NCBI RefSeq assembly: GCF_937892565.1
Contig: NZ_CALAHQ010000023.1
Location: 62,001-126,000 of the forward strand
DNA length: 64,000 nt
Reading direction: 5' to 3'
Origin: an uncultured Roseicyclus sp.
GTDB lineage: Bacteria > Pseudomonadota > Alphaproteobacteria > Rhodobacterales > Rhodobacteraceae
Position 1 is the stretch's first letter; every line of letters starts with the position of its first letter. Positions 33,560 to 42,024 of this stretch are shown in pieces. A program made the translations under genes and the position numbers. The notes beneath the pieces are model-generated. The model did no database searches, had not been told where the DNA came from, and was given only the letters and a program-made list of their open reading frames with translations.

Positions 33560-35170
33560 ATGCGTATCGCCCTAACCCTTGCGGCCCTGTTGGCGAGCAG
33601 CGCCACCGCCCTTGCAGATGACATCTTGATCCGTGCCGATATCGCGCAAGCCACGGTGTTTTTGTCGGGTGCCGAGGTAACGCGCCGGGCCGAAGTGACC
33701 ATCCCCGCCGGCGAGCATCGGCTTTTGATCGCGATGCCCGATGCGGGGCTGGCCCATCTGGTCGGGGTCGAAGGGCCCGAAGGGGTGATCCTTGGCCAAC
33801 CCAGCCTGATGACCGCCCAGCCCCTGACGATTGGTGCGTTGGATGATCCCCAACAGGCGGCAGCACGCGACTTGGTGCTTGCGGCCGAGGATGCACTGGC
33901 GGCGGCGGTCGACACGCTGGCGCTGTCGGATGGTGCGATCCGCGCGATCGAGGTGCAGCTTGCCTATCTCGATGGCTTGTCCGGCGATGGCATGACCGGA
34001 ACCGACCCGGCGCTGTTGTCACAGCTTTTGTCAACACTGGGCGCGGAAACGGCTCGGCTTGAGGGGGCTTTGCACGCCGCCCGCATCGCCCGCCGCGACC
34101 CGGCACAAGCGGTAGAGGACCGACAAGAGGAACTGGCGCGCGCCCTTGACGCGCTGGCCCGGCTTTCGCCCTTTGACAACCGTGTGGATATGGTCGCGCT
34201 GTCCGTGACCGCCGCCCAAGCGACCATGGGGGCAATCACGCTCGATTACTTCACCCACGCGGCGCATTGGACACCCAGCCATGAATTGCGCCTTGAGACC
34301 GGGCGCGACGCGCTGAGCCTTGCGCGCTTTGTCACCGTCGCGGTTGAAGGCCCTGCGCGCTGGCACAATGTCGCCATGCGCTTTTCCACCGCCGAACCCT
34401 TTCGCCAGCGCGACCCAAGCCCGCTTTGGCCTGACCCCGCCCGGATCATGGAACCACGCACGGCCGACACTTTGACGATGTCCGAGGGCATGAGCGACCG
34501 GCTGATGCAGCCCGTATCGGCCGATGCGCGTGCTGTTCTGGCGGTCGAGGGGCTGGCGATCAGCTTCGACTACACCACCCCCGTCAGCATCGACGCGACC
34601 GGGAAAGCCGTTTTGCCGCTTGATCCCCTGTCACTGCCCACCGTGACCGAGGCCCGTGCCGTGCCACGCCGCGACCAAACCGCGTTTCTGGTGGCCACGG
34701 TGCAAAACGACAGCGGCGCGCCGATCCTGCCCGGACAGGCGCGCTTTTTCCGCGATGGCGCGCTCATCGGTGAGGATTGGCTGCCGCTGATTGCAGCGGG
34801 CGCCGAGGCCGAGCTGGGCTTTGGTCCGCTCGATCATCTGCCGCTGATCTGGATCGACCGCTCGCTGGCCGAAGGTGACCGGGGCATTTTCACCACCGCC
34901 CGCACGCAAAGCAGCCAGATCGCCTTTGGCGTAAGGAACCTGTCGGATCGGCCGGAAACTGTGCGGCTGCTCTATGCCACGCCCTTTGCCGAGCAAGAGG
35001 CGCTGACCCTGCGGCTGTCGCTGACCCCCGAACCCGATGCCCGCGATCAAGATGACCAGCGCGGCGTTCATGCGTGGGCGCTTGACCTGCCGCCGGGCGC
35101 GCAACGTCTGATCGAAATGACAGCCGCATTCGACTGGCCCGCGGGTCAGGTGCTGCTGTGGCAGCCCTGA
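33560..35170 (+). CDS. Exported DUF4139 (MuiA-like) protein
   Basis: The 536-aa product has a signal peptide (MRIALTLAALLASSATALA) followed by ADDILIRADIAQATVFLSGAEVTRRAEVTIPAGEH, the N-terminal pattern of DUF4140/DUF4139 proteins (mucoidy inhibitor A family). A helical coil region covers about 110-225, and a beta-rich C-terminal DUF4139 region includes PSHELRLETG, VATVQNDSGAPILPGQARFFRDG and the end LPPGAQRLIEMTAAFDWP. The start was set by the signal peptide. The biochemical role of the family is unknown; an envelope function is likely. It converges on the PII-like gene. Confidence 0.85.
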   Translation: MRIALTLAALLASSATALADDILIRADIAQATVFLSGAEVTRRAEVTIPAGEHRLLIAMPDAGLAHLVGVEGPEGVILGQPSLMTAQPLTIGALDDPQQAAARDLVLAAEDALAAAVDTLALSDGAIRAIEVQLAYLDGLSGDGMTGTDPALLSQLLSTLGAETARLEGALHAARIARRDPAQAVEDRQEELARALDALARLSPFDNRVDMVALSVTAAQATMGAITLDYFTHAAHWTPSHELRLETGRDALSLARFVTVAVEGPARWHNVAMRFSTAEPFRQRDPSPLWPDPARIMEPRTADTLTMSEGMSDRLMQPVSADARAVLAVEGLAISFDYTTPVSIDATGKAVLPLDPLSLPTVTEARAVPRRDQTAFLVATVQNDSGAPILPGQARFFRDGALIGEDWLPLIAAGAEAELGFGPLDHLPLIWIDRSLAEGDRGIFTTARTQSSQIAFGVRNLSDRPETVRLLYATPFAEQEALTLRLSLTPEPDARDQDDQRGVHAWALDLPPGAQRLIEMTAAFDWPAGQVLLWQP

Positions 35171-35174
35171 CACC

Positions 35175-35486
35175 TCAGAACCGTTCGGCGCGCAACACTT
35201 CGCAATCGGTGACGGTGACCAAACCGATATGGCGATCGACCATGGAAAACGCAGCATCGAGCAGGCCATCGAGCCGCTCGGGGCGGATGATGCACACGAC
35301 GCTGACCATGCCGCCTGCGCGGCTGACCTGTCCCTCGCGGTTCCATTGGCCGGACCGGCCCGATCCACCCAGTACGGGCAACACGGTGAATCCGGTAACC
35401 CCCGCCTTGATCAAGGCGGTGGTCAGCCGGGTTTCCATCACCGATTCGATGGTGATTTCGACCCGTTTGGCCTTGTGAGTCTGCAT
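35175..35486 (-). CDS. SbtB-like PII signalling protein
   Basis: This 103-aa protein has the PII fold pattern (KRVEITIESVMETRLTTALIKAGVTGFTVLPVLGGSG, then VSVVCIIRPERLDGLLDAAFSMV, VTVTDCEVLRAERF). The T-loop sequence GGSGRSGQWNREGQ differs from GlnB/GlnK and lacks the uridylylated tyrosine, as in SbtB. It starts 5 bases after sbtA. SbtB proteins bind adenine nucleotides and gate the bicarbonate transporter SbtA in cyanobacteria; the same role here is inferred from pairing. Confidence 0.85.
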   Translation of the reverse strand: MQTHKAKRVEITIESVMETRLTTALIKAGVTGFTVLPVLGGSGRSGQWNREGQVSRAGGMVSVVCIIRPERLDGLLDAAFSMVDRHIGLVTVTDCEVLRAERF

Positions 35487-35491
35487 CTGCG

Positions 35492-36472
35492 TCAGCCTCC
35501 GGTGACGGCGCTGGCCACCGCCAGGTAAAGCGGGATGCCAAGCGTCAGGTTAAAGGGAAAGGTCACGCCCAGCGACAGCGTGAGATAGACCGACGGGTTC
35601 GCTTCGGGCAAGGCGACCCGCATCGCCGCTGGCACCGCAATATAGGACGCCGAGGCGCAAAGCGTCATGAACAAGACCACACCGCCCGTGGACAGGCCCA
35701 GCATCAGACCCGCACCCAGGCCCAGCATCGCGCCGATGGGCGGCATCACCACGCCAAACAGCAACAGACCCGGCGTCAGCACCGCGCGCGCCGATCTGAG
35801 GCCGCGCCCTGCGACCAGGCCCATGTCCAGCAAGAACAGACACAGCACCCCTTGAAACGGCGCCACGATGAAGGGCGCGATGCGGTCCATCCCTTCGGCC
35901 CCGGTCACCCAGCCGATCAGGAAGGACCCCACCAAAAGCACGATGGACCCATTCAGCAAGATCTCGCGCATCAGCCCCTCTTCCATCGCGGCCCCGGCCT
36001 TGCCATAGCGCGCGATGATCCAGAGCGCCGACAAGATCGCGGGCGCCTCCATCACGGCGGCCACGGCGACCATGTAGCCCTCCGATGTCAGCCCCGCCGA
36101 AGAGATGACCGAAGTCGCCGCCACGAAGGTCACGATGGAAATGGAGCCATAATGCGCCGCAACCGCCGCCGCATCGGTGACATCAAGCCGTGACATCCCC
36201 CGAAGCAGCACAAAGGCGATCACCGGCAGCACAAAGGACAAGATCACGCCCAGCAGAAGCGACATCAGAAGCGTGGCATCGATCCCGTGATCGGCCACGC
36301 TGGCCCCGCCCTTGAAGCCGATGGCGAACAAAAGATAGATCGACATCCCCTTGGCGATGGCTTCGGGGATCGACAGGTCGGATTTGGCAAAAGCCGCCAA
36401 AAGGCCCAGCGCAAAGAACAGAATGATCGGTGACAGCAGATTTTCGGCCGCAAGCGCCAATATCCCATCCAT
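35492..36472 (-). CDS. sbtA: SbtA-type sodium-dependent bicarbonate transporter
   Basis: SbtA imports bicarbonate with sodium. The 326-aa protein has ten hydrophobic segments in two inverted halves. The conserved family pieces include LFFALGLLAAFAKSDLSIPEAIAKGMSIYLLFAIGFKGG, DAAAVAAHYGSISIVTFVAA and SYIAVPAAMRVALPEANPS. The PII partner follows and a beta-carbonic anhydrase gene precedes by 63 bases, so this is a compact inorganic-carbon unit. Nothing in the window says whether it serves CO2 fixation or anaplerotic carboxylation. Confidence 0.93.
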   Translation of the reverse strand: MDGILALAAENLLSPIILFFALGLLAAFAKSDLSIPEAIAKGMSIYLLFAIGFKGGASVADHGIDATLLMSLLLGVILSFVLPVIAFVLLRGMSRLDVTDAAAVAAHYGSISIVTFVAATSVISSAGLTSEGYMVAVAAVMEAPAILSALWIIARYGKAGAAMEEGLMREILLNGSIVLLVGSFLIGWVTGAEGMDRIAPFIVAPFQGVLCLFLLDMGLVAGRGLRSARAVLTPGLLLFGVVMPPIGAMLGLGAGLMLGLSTGGVVLFMTLCASASYIAVPAAMRVALPEANPSVYLTLSLGVTFPFNLTLGIPLYLAVASAVTGG

Positions 36473-36535
36473 ACGCCCACTCCTGTCGATCGTTGCGTGA
36501 CAGTGCCTTAGCGGCCCGCTGGGCTTGGGTAAAGC

Positions 36536-37186
36536 TCAGCCGCGCACGAAGTGGCGCACCTCGCCATCAAAGGTTTCCACATCCATCTCGGACAGGTCGG
36601 TCCAAAGCCCGTGCAGCGTCAGCTGGCCCGCATCCACCGCCTGCGCCACAAAGGGATAGCTCATCAGGTTTTCCAGGCTGATCTGGATGCCCTCCTTTTC
36701 CAGCGCGGTCTGACGGTGCATGGGGTCGGCGATATCCGCGATCCGGGCCACACCGGGGCGCAACACGTCAAGCCAGCGCCCCACGAAGCTTTCGATCTGG
36801 TCCAGCTCGGCCGCCTCGCCGGCGCACATCTGCAAGCATCCCTTCACGCCACCGCATTGCGAATGGCCCTTCACGATGATGTGGTGGACCTTCAGAAACC
36901 TGACGGCGTATTCCACAGCCGCCGCGGTGCCTTGGTGATGCCTGTCGGGCGCATAGGGCGGCACCAGATTGGCGATGTTGCGATGCACGAACAATTCGCC
37001 GACCTGCTGGCCAAAGACCGGGCCCACCGCCACACGGCTGTCGCAGCAGGCAATCACCATGGCGCGGGGGTTCTGCCCCTCGATCGCCAGTTTTCGAAAC
37101 AGGTCACGATTGCGTGGAAACTCGTGAATTTTCCAATGCTTGTAGCGATCCAGCAGATAGGGGGGCAGAGATTTCACACGATGCAT
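36536..37186 (-). CDS. Beta-class carbonic anhydrase
   Basis: The 216-aa enzyme interconverts CO2 and bicarbonate. Zinc ligands are Cys47 (CCDSR, with Asp49-Arg51 dyad), His108 and Cys111 (GHSQCGG). Other family segments are FVHRNIANLVPPY and TAAAVEYAVRFLKVHHIIVKGHSQCGGV. From the ATG at 37186 the length is normal; an ATG twelve codons upstream (37222) is possible. It lies just upstream of sbtA, consistent with joint handling of bicarbonate. Confidence 0.95.
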   Translation of the reverse strand: MHRVKSLPPYLLDRYKHWKIHEFPRNRDLFRKLAIEGQNPRAMVIACCDSRVAVGPVFGQQVGELFVHRNIANLVPPYAPDRHHQGTAAAVEYAVRFLKVHHIIVKGHSQCGGVKGCLQMCAGEAAELDQIESFVGRWLDVLRPGVARIADIADPMHRQTALEKEGIQISLENLMSYPFVAQAVDAGQLTLHGLWTDLSEMDVETFDGEVRHFVRG

Positions 37187-37338
37187 GTCAGGGGCCGTCC
37201 TTTGTCGCACGTCGCGCAGCATTAGCCCAAATGCAGCGCAAATTGGAGGTGCTTTTTGCGCCCGCCCTAAGGCTTTGTTCAGATCGCGACCGAATGGTCA
37301 GCCCTGCCCGTGGTGGGGTTGGAATGTGGAGCAAATGA

Positions 37339-37722
37339 ATGAGGGCGGGTGTTACCGAACTTCCGCTGGGGGAGCCGGCTGGCTTTAACCCCGGCCAACT
37401 GGAACTTTTGTGTGATCGATTGGGCGAACAGCGCGCCGAGGCCGAGGTGGCCTATGCGCTGGACCGGCTTGCCACCCTGCTCGATCAGATCGCACCCCTG
37501 AAGCAGACAGGTGATCATCGCGCCCTCGAAACGCTGTTGGCCGCCCTTGTGCGCGATGCCCGCATGATCGGCATGGCGACGCTGGCGCAAGCCGGGCGGC
37601 ATGTGCTGGATTGTCTGGAAAGCGGCGATACCGTCGCGCTGGCAGCGACGCTGGCACGGCTCGAACGTGTTGGGGATCGCTCGATCCATGCAATCTGGGA
37701 TCTGGAGGATGTTTCCGGGTAA
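37339..37722 (+). CDS. Small helical protein, HPt-like appearance
   Basis: The 127-aa product is predicted to be mostly alpha-helical (ELLCDRLGEQRAEAEVAYALDRLATLLDQIAP, then LLAALVRDARMIGMATLAQAGRHVLDCLESG, then ATLARLERVGDRSIHAIWDLEDVS). The four-helix look and a second helix ending in charged residues recall histidine phosphotransfer (HPt) proteins, but the usual phosphorylated HxLKGxS motif is absent. It precedes the leucyl aminopeptidase gene by 70 bases. The function is not recognised. Confidence 0.6.
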   Translation: MRAGVTELPLGEPAGFNPGQLELLCDRLGEQRAEAEVAYALDRLATLLDQIAPLKQTGDHRALETLLAALVRDARMIGMATLAQAGRHVLDCLESGDTVALAATLARLERVGDRSIHAIWDLEDVSG

Positions 37723-37792
37723 CGGCCCTTGCGGCGACCGGGTGGGGCGCTAGTGTAGCGCGCGGTCGATACACCCCCAACCCCAGGGCACC

Positions 37793-39178
37793 ATGCACAA
37801 AAATCTGCGTTTTGCCGCGCCTGACGCGGATGCCATTCCGATCCGGCTGGTTCCGCCCGACACCGCGCTGGACGACCTGACCGAGGTCGCGCGCGGCTGG
37901 GCGCAGCATCATGGCTTTTCTGGCACCTTGGCCCAGATATGCGCCTTGCCGGGATCGTCTGGGCGCCCATCCATGGTTCTTGTCGGTGCGGGCACCGCAG
38001 CCGATCGCCGCCGCCAGCGTTTTGCCATCGGCCATGCCATCGCGGGGTTGCCGGGTGCGATCTATGCGCTGACCAACCCGCCAGAAGGTGCCGATGGCGC
38101 GGAAATCGCGCTGGGGTATCTGTTTTCAACCTACCGTTTCGACCGCTACCGCAACCAAGGCGCGGCCAAGGCGCAATTGGTTGCCCCCACAGGCGTGGAT
38201 GCCGCGCGCCTGGAACGGATCGCGGCCGCCGAGGCGCTGACCCGCGATCTGATCAACACCCCCGCCGAAGATATGGGCCCCGACGCGCTTGAGGCGGCGG
38301 CGCGCGATCTGGCCGGTGCCTTTGGCGCTGAAATCGCGGTGATCACGGGTGATGATCTGTTGTCGGCCAATCTGCCGCTGATCCATGCCGTGGGACGGGC
38401 CGCCGCCCGTGCGCCGCGCCTGATCGACATGCGCTGGGGCGCGGGCAAGCGGACGCTGACGCTGGTGGGCAAGGGCGTGTGCTTTGACACGGGTGGCCTG
38501 AACCTCAAGCCCGGCGCGTCGATGGGGCTGATGAAAAAGGATATGGGCGGGGCGGCCACCGTGCTGGGGCTGGCGCAAATGATCATGGCCGAAGGGCTGG
38601 ATATCACGCTGCGCGTGTTGATCCCGGCGGTGGAAAATGCGGTCTCGGGGGCTGCGTTCCGGCCCGGCGACATCTTTACCGCGTGCAACGGCAAGACGGT
38701 CGAGATCAACAACACCGATGCCGAGGGCCGGCTTGTTCTGGCCGATGCGCTGGCGCTGGCCAATGAGGCCCCCGCCGATCTGACCATCTCGATGGCGACG
38801 CTGACGGGGGCGGCGCGTGTCGCGGTCGGCCCCGATATCGCGCCCTTCTTCACCGATGATGATGGGCTTGCCGCCGATCTGGCGACAGCGGCGGAACAGG
38901 TGGCCGATCCGGTCTGGCGGCTGCCCTTTCATCCGGCCTATGAGCCGCTGATCGAGCCCGGCATCGCCGATCTTGACAATGCGCCCTCGGGCGGGATGGC
39001 CGGTGCCATCACGGCGGCGTTGTTCTTGCGCCGCTTTGTGCCCGATGTGCCGCGCTATGCGCATTTCGACATCTATGCCTGGAGCCAGTCGAACGCACCC
39101 GGTCGGCCCAAGGGCGGGCTGGGCCAGGGGGCACGGGCGATCTTTCACATGCTGAGCGACGGCGGACAAAAGCCATGA
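37793..39178 (+). CDS. M17 leucyl aminopeptidase family protein
   Basis: This cytosolic two-metal aminopeptidase removes N-terminal residues from peptides. The 461-aa protein has a variable N-terminal domain and a catalytic domain with LVGKGVCFDTGGLNLKPG, KKDMGGAATVLG (metal and catalytic Lys), the signature NTDAEGRLVLADAL, and TLTGAARVAVG. It overlaps the downstream NlpC/P60 gene by 4 bases, a pairing that suggests joint turnover of peptides or peptidoglycan fragments. Confidence 0.95.
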   Translation: MHKNLRFAAPDADAIPIRLVPPDTALDDLTEVARGWAQHHGFSGTLAQICALPGSSGRPSMVLVGAGTAADRRRQRFAIGHAIAGLPGAIYALTNPPEGADGAEIALGYLFSTYRFDRYRNQGAAKAQLVAPTGVDAARLERIAAAEALTRDLINTPAEDMGPDALEAAARDLAGAFGAEIAVITGDDLLSANLPLIHAVGRAAARAPRLIDMRWGAGKRTLTLVGKGVCFDTGGLNLKPGASMGLMKKDMGGAATVLGLAQMIMAEGLDITLRVLIPAVENAVSGAAFRPGDIFTACNGKTVEINNTDAEGRLVLADALALANEAPADLTISMATLTGAARVAVGPDIAPFFTDDDGLAADLATAAEQVADPVWRLPFHPAYEPLIEPGIADLDNAPSGGMAGAITAALFLRRFVPDVPRYAHFDIYAWSQSNAPGRPKGGLGQGARAIFHMLSDGGQKP

Positions 39179-40014
39179 CAGACCCGAGAACCACGCCCGC
39201 CAACGGACGGGTGGCGCATGTCTCGCTCGAGGGGCAGGTCGAGGCCGAACGCTTCGTCAAGGGCCGCTGGATGATGGTCCAGCAACCGATGGTCAACATC
39301 ACCGATGCCCCGCGCGGCAACCGGGTCAGCCAGCTTTTGTTCGGCGAGCGTTTTCTGGCGCTGGAAACGACGGATGGTTTTTCCTTTGGCATGACCGCGC
39401 GCGATGGCTATGTCGGCTATGTCCTGTCGGGTGCGCTCACCGGGGCCGAGGACGCGACCCATTGGGTCGTCTCGCCGGCCACGCATCTCTATCCCAAGCC
39501 AGACATCAAGGAACCGCCCGATGTGGCGCTGTTTTTCGGAAGCTTGGTCCGGGTCGCGGGCGAACGCGACGGCTTTCTGCGCATCCACACAGGCCACCAT
39601 GTTCCTGCCCGACACCTGATGCCGATCGGCGCGCGGTTTTCGGACCCGGTGGGCATTGCGGATCTGTTTCTGGGCACGCCCTATCTGTGGGGAGGCACCA
39701 GCCGATGGGGGATCGATTGTTCCGGCCTTGTGCAAACAGCCCTGATCGCGTGCGGCATCGCCTGTCCGCGTGACAGCGATCAACAGGCAGCAGCGCTGGG
39801 CAGCCATCTGCCCGAAGGCGCGAATCTGCGGCGGGGCGATCTGGTGTTCTGGCGCGGCCATGTGGGCATGATGTCGAATGATCACATGCTGCTGCATGCC
39901 AATGCCCATCACATGGCCGTCGCTTATGAACCGCTGGCCGATGCGGTGGACCGGATCGCCGCGCGCGAATTCGGCAAAATTACCGCCATCAAGCGGCTTG
40001 GTCAGGCGGGCTAA
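39175..40014 (+). CDS. NlpC/P60 endopeptidase with SH3 region (YkfC-like)
   Basis: The 279-aa protein has an N-terminal part with SH3b-like strands (RFVKGRWMMVQQPMVNITDAP, VGYVLSGAL) and a C-terminal NlpC/P60 domain with catalytic Cys182 (WGIDCSGLVQTAL), His229 (DLVFWRGHVGMM) and probably His241. Such enzymes cut gamma-D-Glu-diamino acid bonds in peptidoglycan peptides. There is no signal peptide, so it probably recycles imported muropeptides, working with the preceding aminopeptidase. It converges on the DUF2794 gene with a 4-base overlap. Confidence 0.92.
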   Translation: MTDPRTTPANGRVAHVSLEGQVEAERFVKGRWMMVQQPMVNITDAPRGNRVSQLLFGERFLALETTDGFSFGMTARDGYVGYVLSGALTGAEDATHWVVSPATHLYPKPDIKEPPDVALFFGSLVRVAGERDGFLRIHTGHHVPARHLMPIGARFSDPVGIADLFLGTPYLWGGTSRWGIDCSGLVQTALIACGIACPRDSDQQAAALGSHLPEGANLRRGDLVFWRGHVGMMSNDHMLLHANAHHMAVAYEPLADAVDRIAAREFGKITAIKRLGQAG

Positions 40015-40355
40015 AGTTCGACCAGCCGGATCAGCTTGCGCTCCAGCACGCGCAAGACCGCCGAAAGATCATGCCCCCGCTTCAGGATGCGCCCATCCAT
40101 GCCGATCACGGCATATTGCCCCTGACGCTCGCGCAGCCTGGGGCGCTTTTCGATGCGGTAGATCGGATGTTCGGCCGCACGGCGAAAGATGGAGAAAACC
40201 GCCACCTCCGACAGATGTGATATCCCGTAATCGCGCCACTCGCCGGATGCGACCATGCGACCATAGATGGTCAGGATCACGCCCAATTCCTTGCGGTCAA
40301 AGGCCACCTGTTCGGCTTGCGCGGCTGGCCCCATGGGCTGGAAATGCATCACCAT
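40011..40355 (-). CDS. DUF2794 family protein
   Basis: From the ATG at 40355 the product is 114 aa (MVMHFQPM start). It contains VAFDRKELGVILTIYGRMVASGEWRDYGISHL and ERQGQYAVIGMDGRILKRGHDLSAVLRVLERKL, which I recognise as the conserved alphaproteobacterial DUF2794 pattern. No membrane segment or signal peptide. The function is unknown. The longer frame to 40490 would run through the ilvE terminator and is not used. Confidence 0.75.
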   Translation of the reverse strand: MVMHFQPMGPAAQAEQVAFDRKELGVILTIYGRMVASGEWRDYGISHLSEVAVFSIFRRAAEHPIYRIEKRPRLRERQGQYAVIGMDGRILKRGHDLSAVLRVLERKLIRLVEL

Positions 40356-40397
40356 CCGAAAATTCTGTGCGCTATGGCCACGAAAATCAAGCACTAA

Positions 40398-40426
40398 CGA
40401 AAAAGGCCCCGCCGGGGCGGGGCCTT
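40398..40426 (-). terminator. Rho-independent terminator of ilvE
   Basis: An 11-base self-complementary stem (AAGGCCCCGCC at 40403-40413, GGCGGGGCCTT at 40416-40426) is followed leftward by TTTTTCG. It lies 24 bases past the ilvE stop and also faces the start of the DUF2794 gene. Confidence 0.85.
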
Positions 40427-40449
40427 GTGCGGAATTTGGCGCGGCGCGT

Positions 40450-41319
40450 TCAGGCGCGCACCAATGCCTCATAGGCGTCTGACATGCCACGCGTCAGCGC
40501 GCCCACCTCAAAGGTGTAATCGCCGATCTGGCCCACCGGCGTCACCTCGGCGGCGGTGCCGGTCAGCCAGCACTGCTCAAAGCTTTCCAGCTCTTCGGGC
40601 ATGATGTGGCGCTGATGCACGGTGATGTTGCGCTCACCCAGCATGCGAATGACGGTCTGGCGCGTGATCCCGTTGAGGAAGCAATCGGCCAGCGGCGTAT
40701 GCACCTCGCCGTTCTTGACGAAAAAGATGTTGGCGCCGGTCGCTTCGGCGACATAGCCGCGATAGTCGAACATCATCGCATCCGAGCAACCCTTGGCCTC
40801 GGCCGCGTGCTTGGACATGGTCGCGATCATGTAAAGCCCGGCCGCCTTGGCCTGATAGGGGGCGGTTTCCGGCGCGGGGCGGCGCCATTTGGCGATATCA
40901 AGCTTGGCGCCCTTGGTCTTGGCGTCGCCATAATAATTGCCCCAGCTCCATGCCGCGACGGCCATGCGCACCGGGTTGCGCTTGGACGACACGCCCATGT
41001 CATCGCCCGCCCCGCGCCATGCCAGCGCGCGCACATAGGCATCGGTCAGGCCATTGGCCTGCATCACCGCGTATTTCGCGGCCTCGATCTCATCGATGGA
41101 ATAGGGGATCGACATGTCGATCATCTCGCCCGATTTCAGCAGGCGCTCGGAATGCAGGCGGCTTTCGAAGATCTTGCCGTTATAAGCACGCTCGCCTTCG
41201 AACACCGACGAGGCATAGTGCATCGCATGGGTCAGGATATGCACATTGGCCGAGCGCCAATCCACCAGCTTGCCATCCATCCAGATCTTGCCATCACGAT
41301 CATCATAGGCTCCGGCCAT
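40450..41319 (-). CDS. ilvE: Branched-chain amino acid aminotransferase
   Basis: IlvE performs the last step of Val, Leu and Ile synthesis with PLP. The 289-aa protein has the class IV start DGKIWMDGKLVDWRSANVHILTHAMHYASSVFEGERAYNG and YVRALAWRGAGDDMGV. The PLP-phosphate region is RGYVAEATGANIFFVKNGEVHTP, followed by ITRQTVIRMLGERNITVHQRHI. Length is normal. It has its own terminator and diverges from petP across a gap with two identical palindromes. Confidence 0.96.
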   Translation of the reverse strand: MAGAYDDRDGKIWMDGKLVDWRSANVHILTHAMHYASSVFEGERAYNGKIFESRLHSERLLKSGEMIDMSIPYSIDEIEAAKYAVMQANGLTDAYVRALAWRGAGDDMGVSSKRNPVRMAVAAWSWGNYYGDAKTKGAKLDIAKWRRPAPETAPYQAKAAGLYMIATMSKHAAEAKGCSDAMMFDYRGYVAEATGANIFFVKNGEVHTPLADCFLNGITRQTVIRMLGERNITVHQRHIMPEELESFEQCWLTGTAAEVTPVGQIGDYTFEVGALTRGMSDAYEALVRA

Positions 41320-41375
41320 CGGTCCGCTTCCCTGTCCATGTTACCGGTGCAGCCCACCGGTCAGATTTCCGAATG

Positions 41376-41415
41376 TTGCGCAATTTACGTCCGATCCGGG
41401 CATATTATTGCGCAA
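41376..41415. promoter_or_regulatory. Twin TTGCGCAA palindromes between ilvE and petP-like gene
   Basis: The perfect 8-base palindrome TTGCGCAA occurs at 41376-41383 and 41408-41415, centres 32 bases apart (about three helical turns), in the divergent gap. This spacing suits two dimers on one DNA face, for example autoregulation by the adjacent MarR protein. The repeats are seen directly; the ligand protein is a guess. Confidence 0.5.
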
Positions 41416-41508
41416 AACGCCCTAATCGCTAACAATCGATTCTTGGAAAGTCAACAAGGCTGACATAAACTGATCGAAATCGCGGACGGGATAACGAGGG
41501 AACAGCCC

Positions 41509-42024
41509 ATGGCGGATCGTAACGCGACGAACATGAAAGGGCGGGGCGAAAGCCTGCTGTTTCTGACCGACGACCAGTTGCGCCGCGGGATCGAAGCGAT
41601 GTTTTTCGCCTATCGCGGATTTACAGCCGACCCCGACCGCATCTTGCAAGATTATGGCTATGGGCGCGCCCATCACAGGGCGATCCATTTCATCAACCGC
41701 ACCCCCGGCACCACGGTCAACAATCTGTTGTCGATCCTTGGCGTGACCAAGCAATCGCTCAACCGCGTGCTGCGTACGCTGGTCGAGGATGATCTGGTCG
41801 ACAGCCGCGTGGGCACCCGCGACAAGCGCGAGCGCCACCTGTTCCTGACCCCCAAGGGTGCTGGGCTGGAACGCGAATTGTCCGAGGCCCAGCGCAACCG
41901 CATGCGCGACGCCTATCGCGCCGCCGGGCCCGAGGCGGTGGCGGGTTTCCGCACGGTGTTGGAGCAGATGATGAATCAGGAAATGCGGCGGCAGTATCTT
42001 GATGGCGGGGATGGCCCGAGATGA
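41509..42024 (+). CDS. petP: MarR-family regulator, PetP-like
   Basis: The 171-aa protein is a MarR-type winged helix: FINRTPGTTVNNLLSILGVTKQSLNRVLRTLVEDDLVDSRVG, then RDKRERHLFLTPKGAGLERELSE. It overlaps an OmpR-type response regulator gene by 4 bases. This MarR-regulator pair matches petP-petR of Rhodobacter capsulatus, where PetR is needed for cytochrome bc1 expression; the symbol is given on pairing and family, with moderate certainty. The upstream twin palindrome may be its operator. Confidence 0.8.
   Translation: MADRNATNMKGRGESLLFLTDDQLRRGIEAMFFAYRGFTADPDRILQDYGYGRAHHRAIHFINRTPGTTVNNLLSILGVTKQSLNRVLRTLVEDDLVDSRVGTRDKRERHLFLTPKGAGLERELSEAQRNRMRDAYRAAGPEAVAGFRTVLEQMMNQEMRRQYLDGGDGPR

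Noticed and set aside
32752-33915. 387-codon reverse ORF across asd and the DUF4139 gene
   Set aside because: Antisense to asd and to a signal-peptide gene; no motif support.
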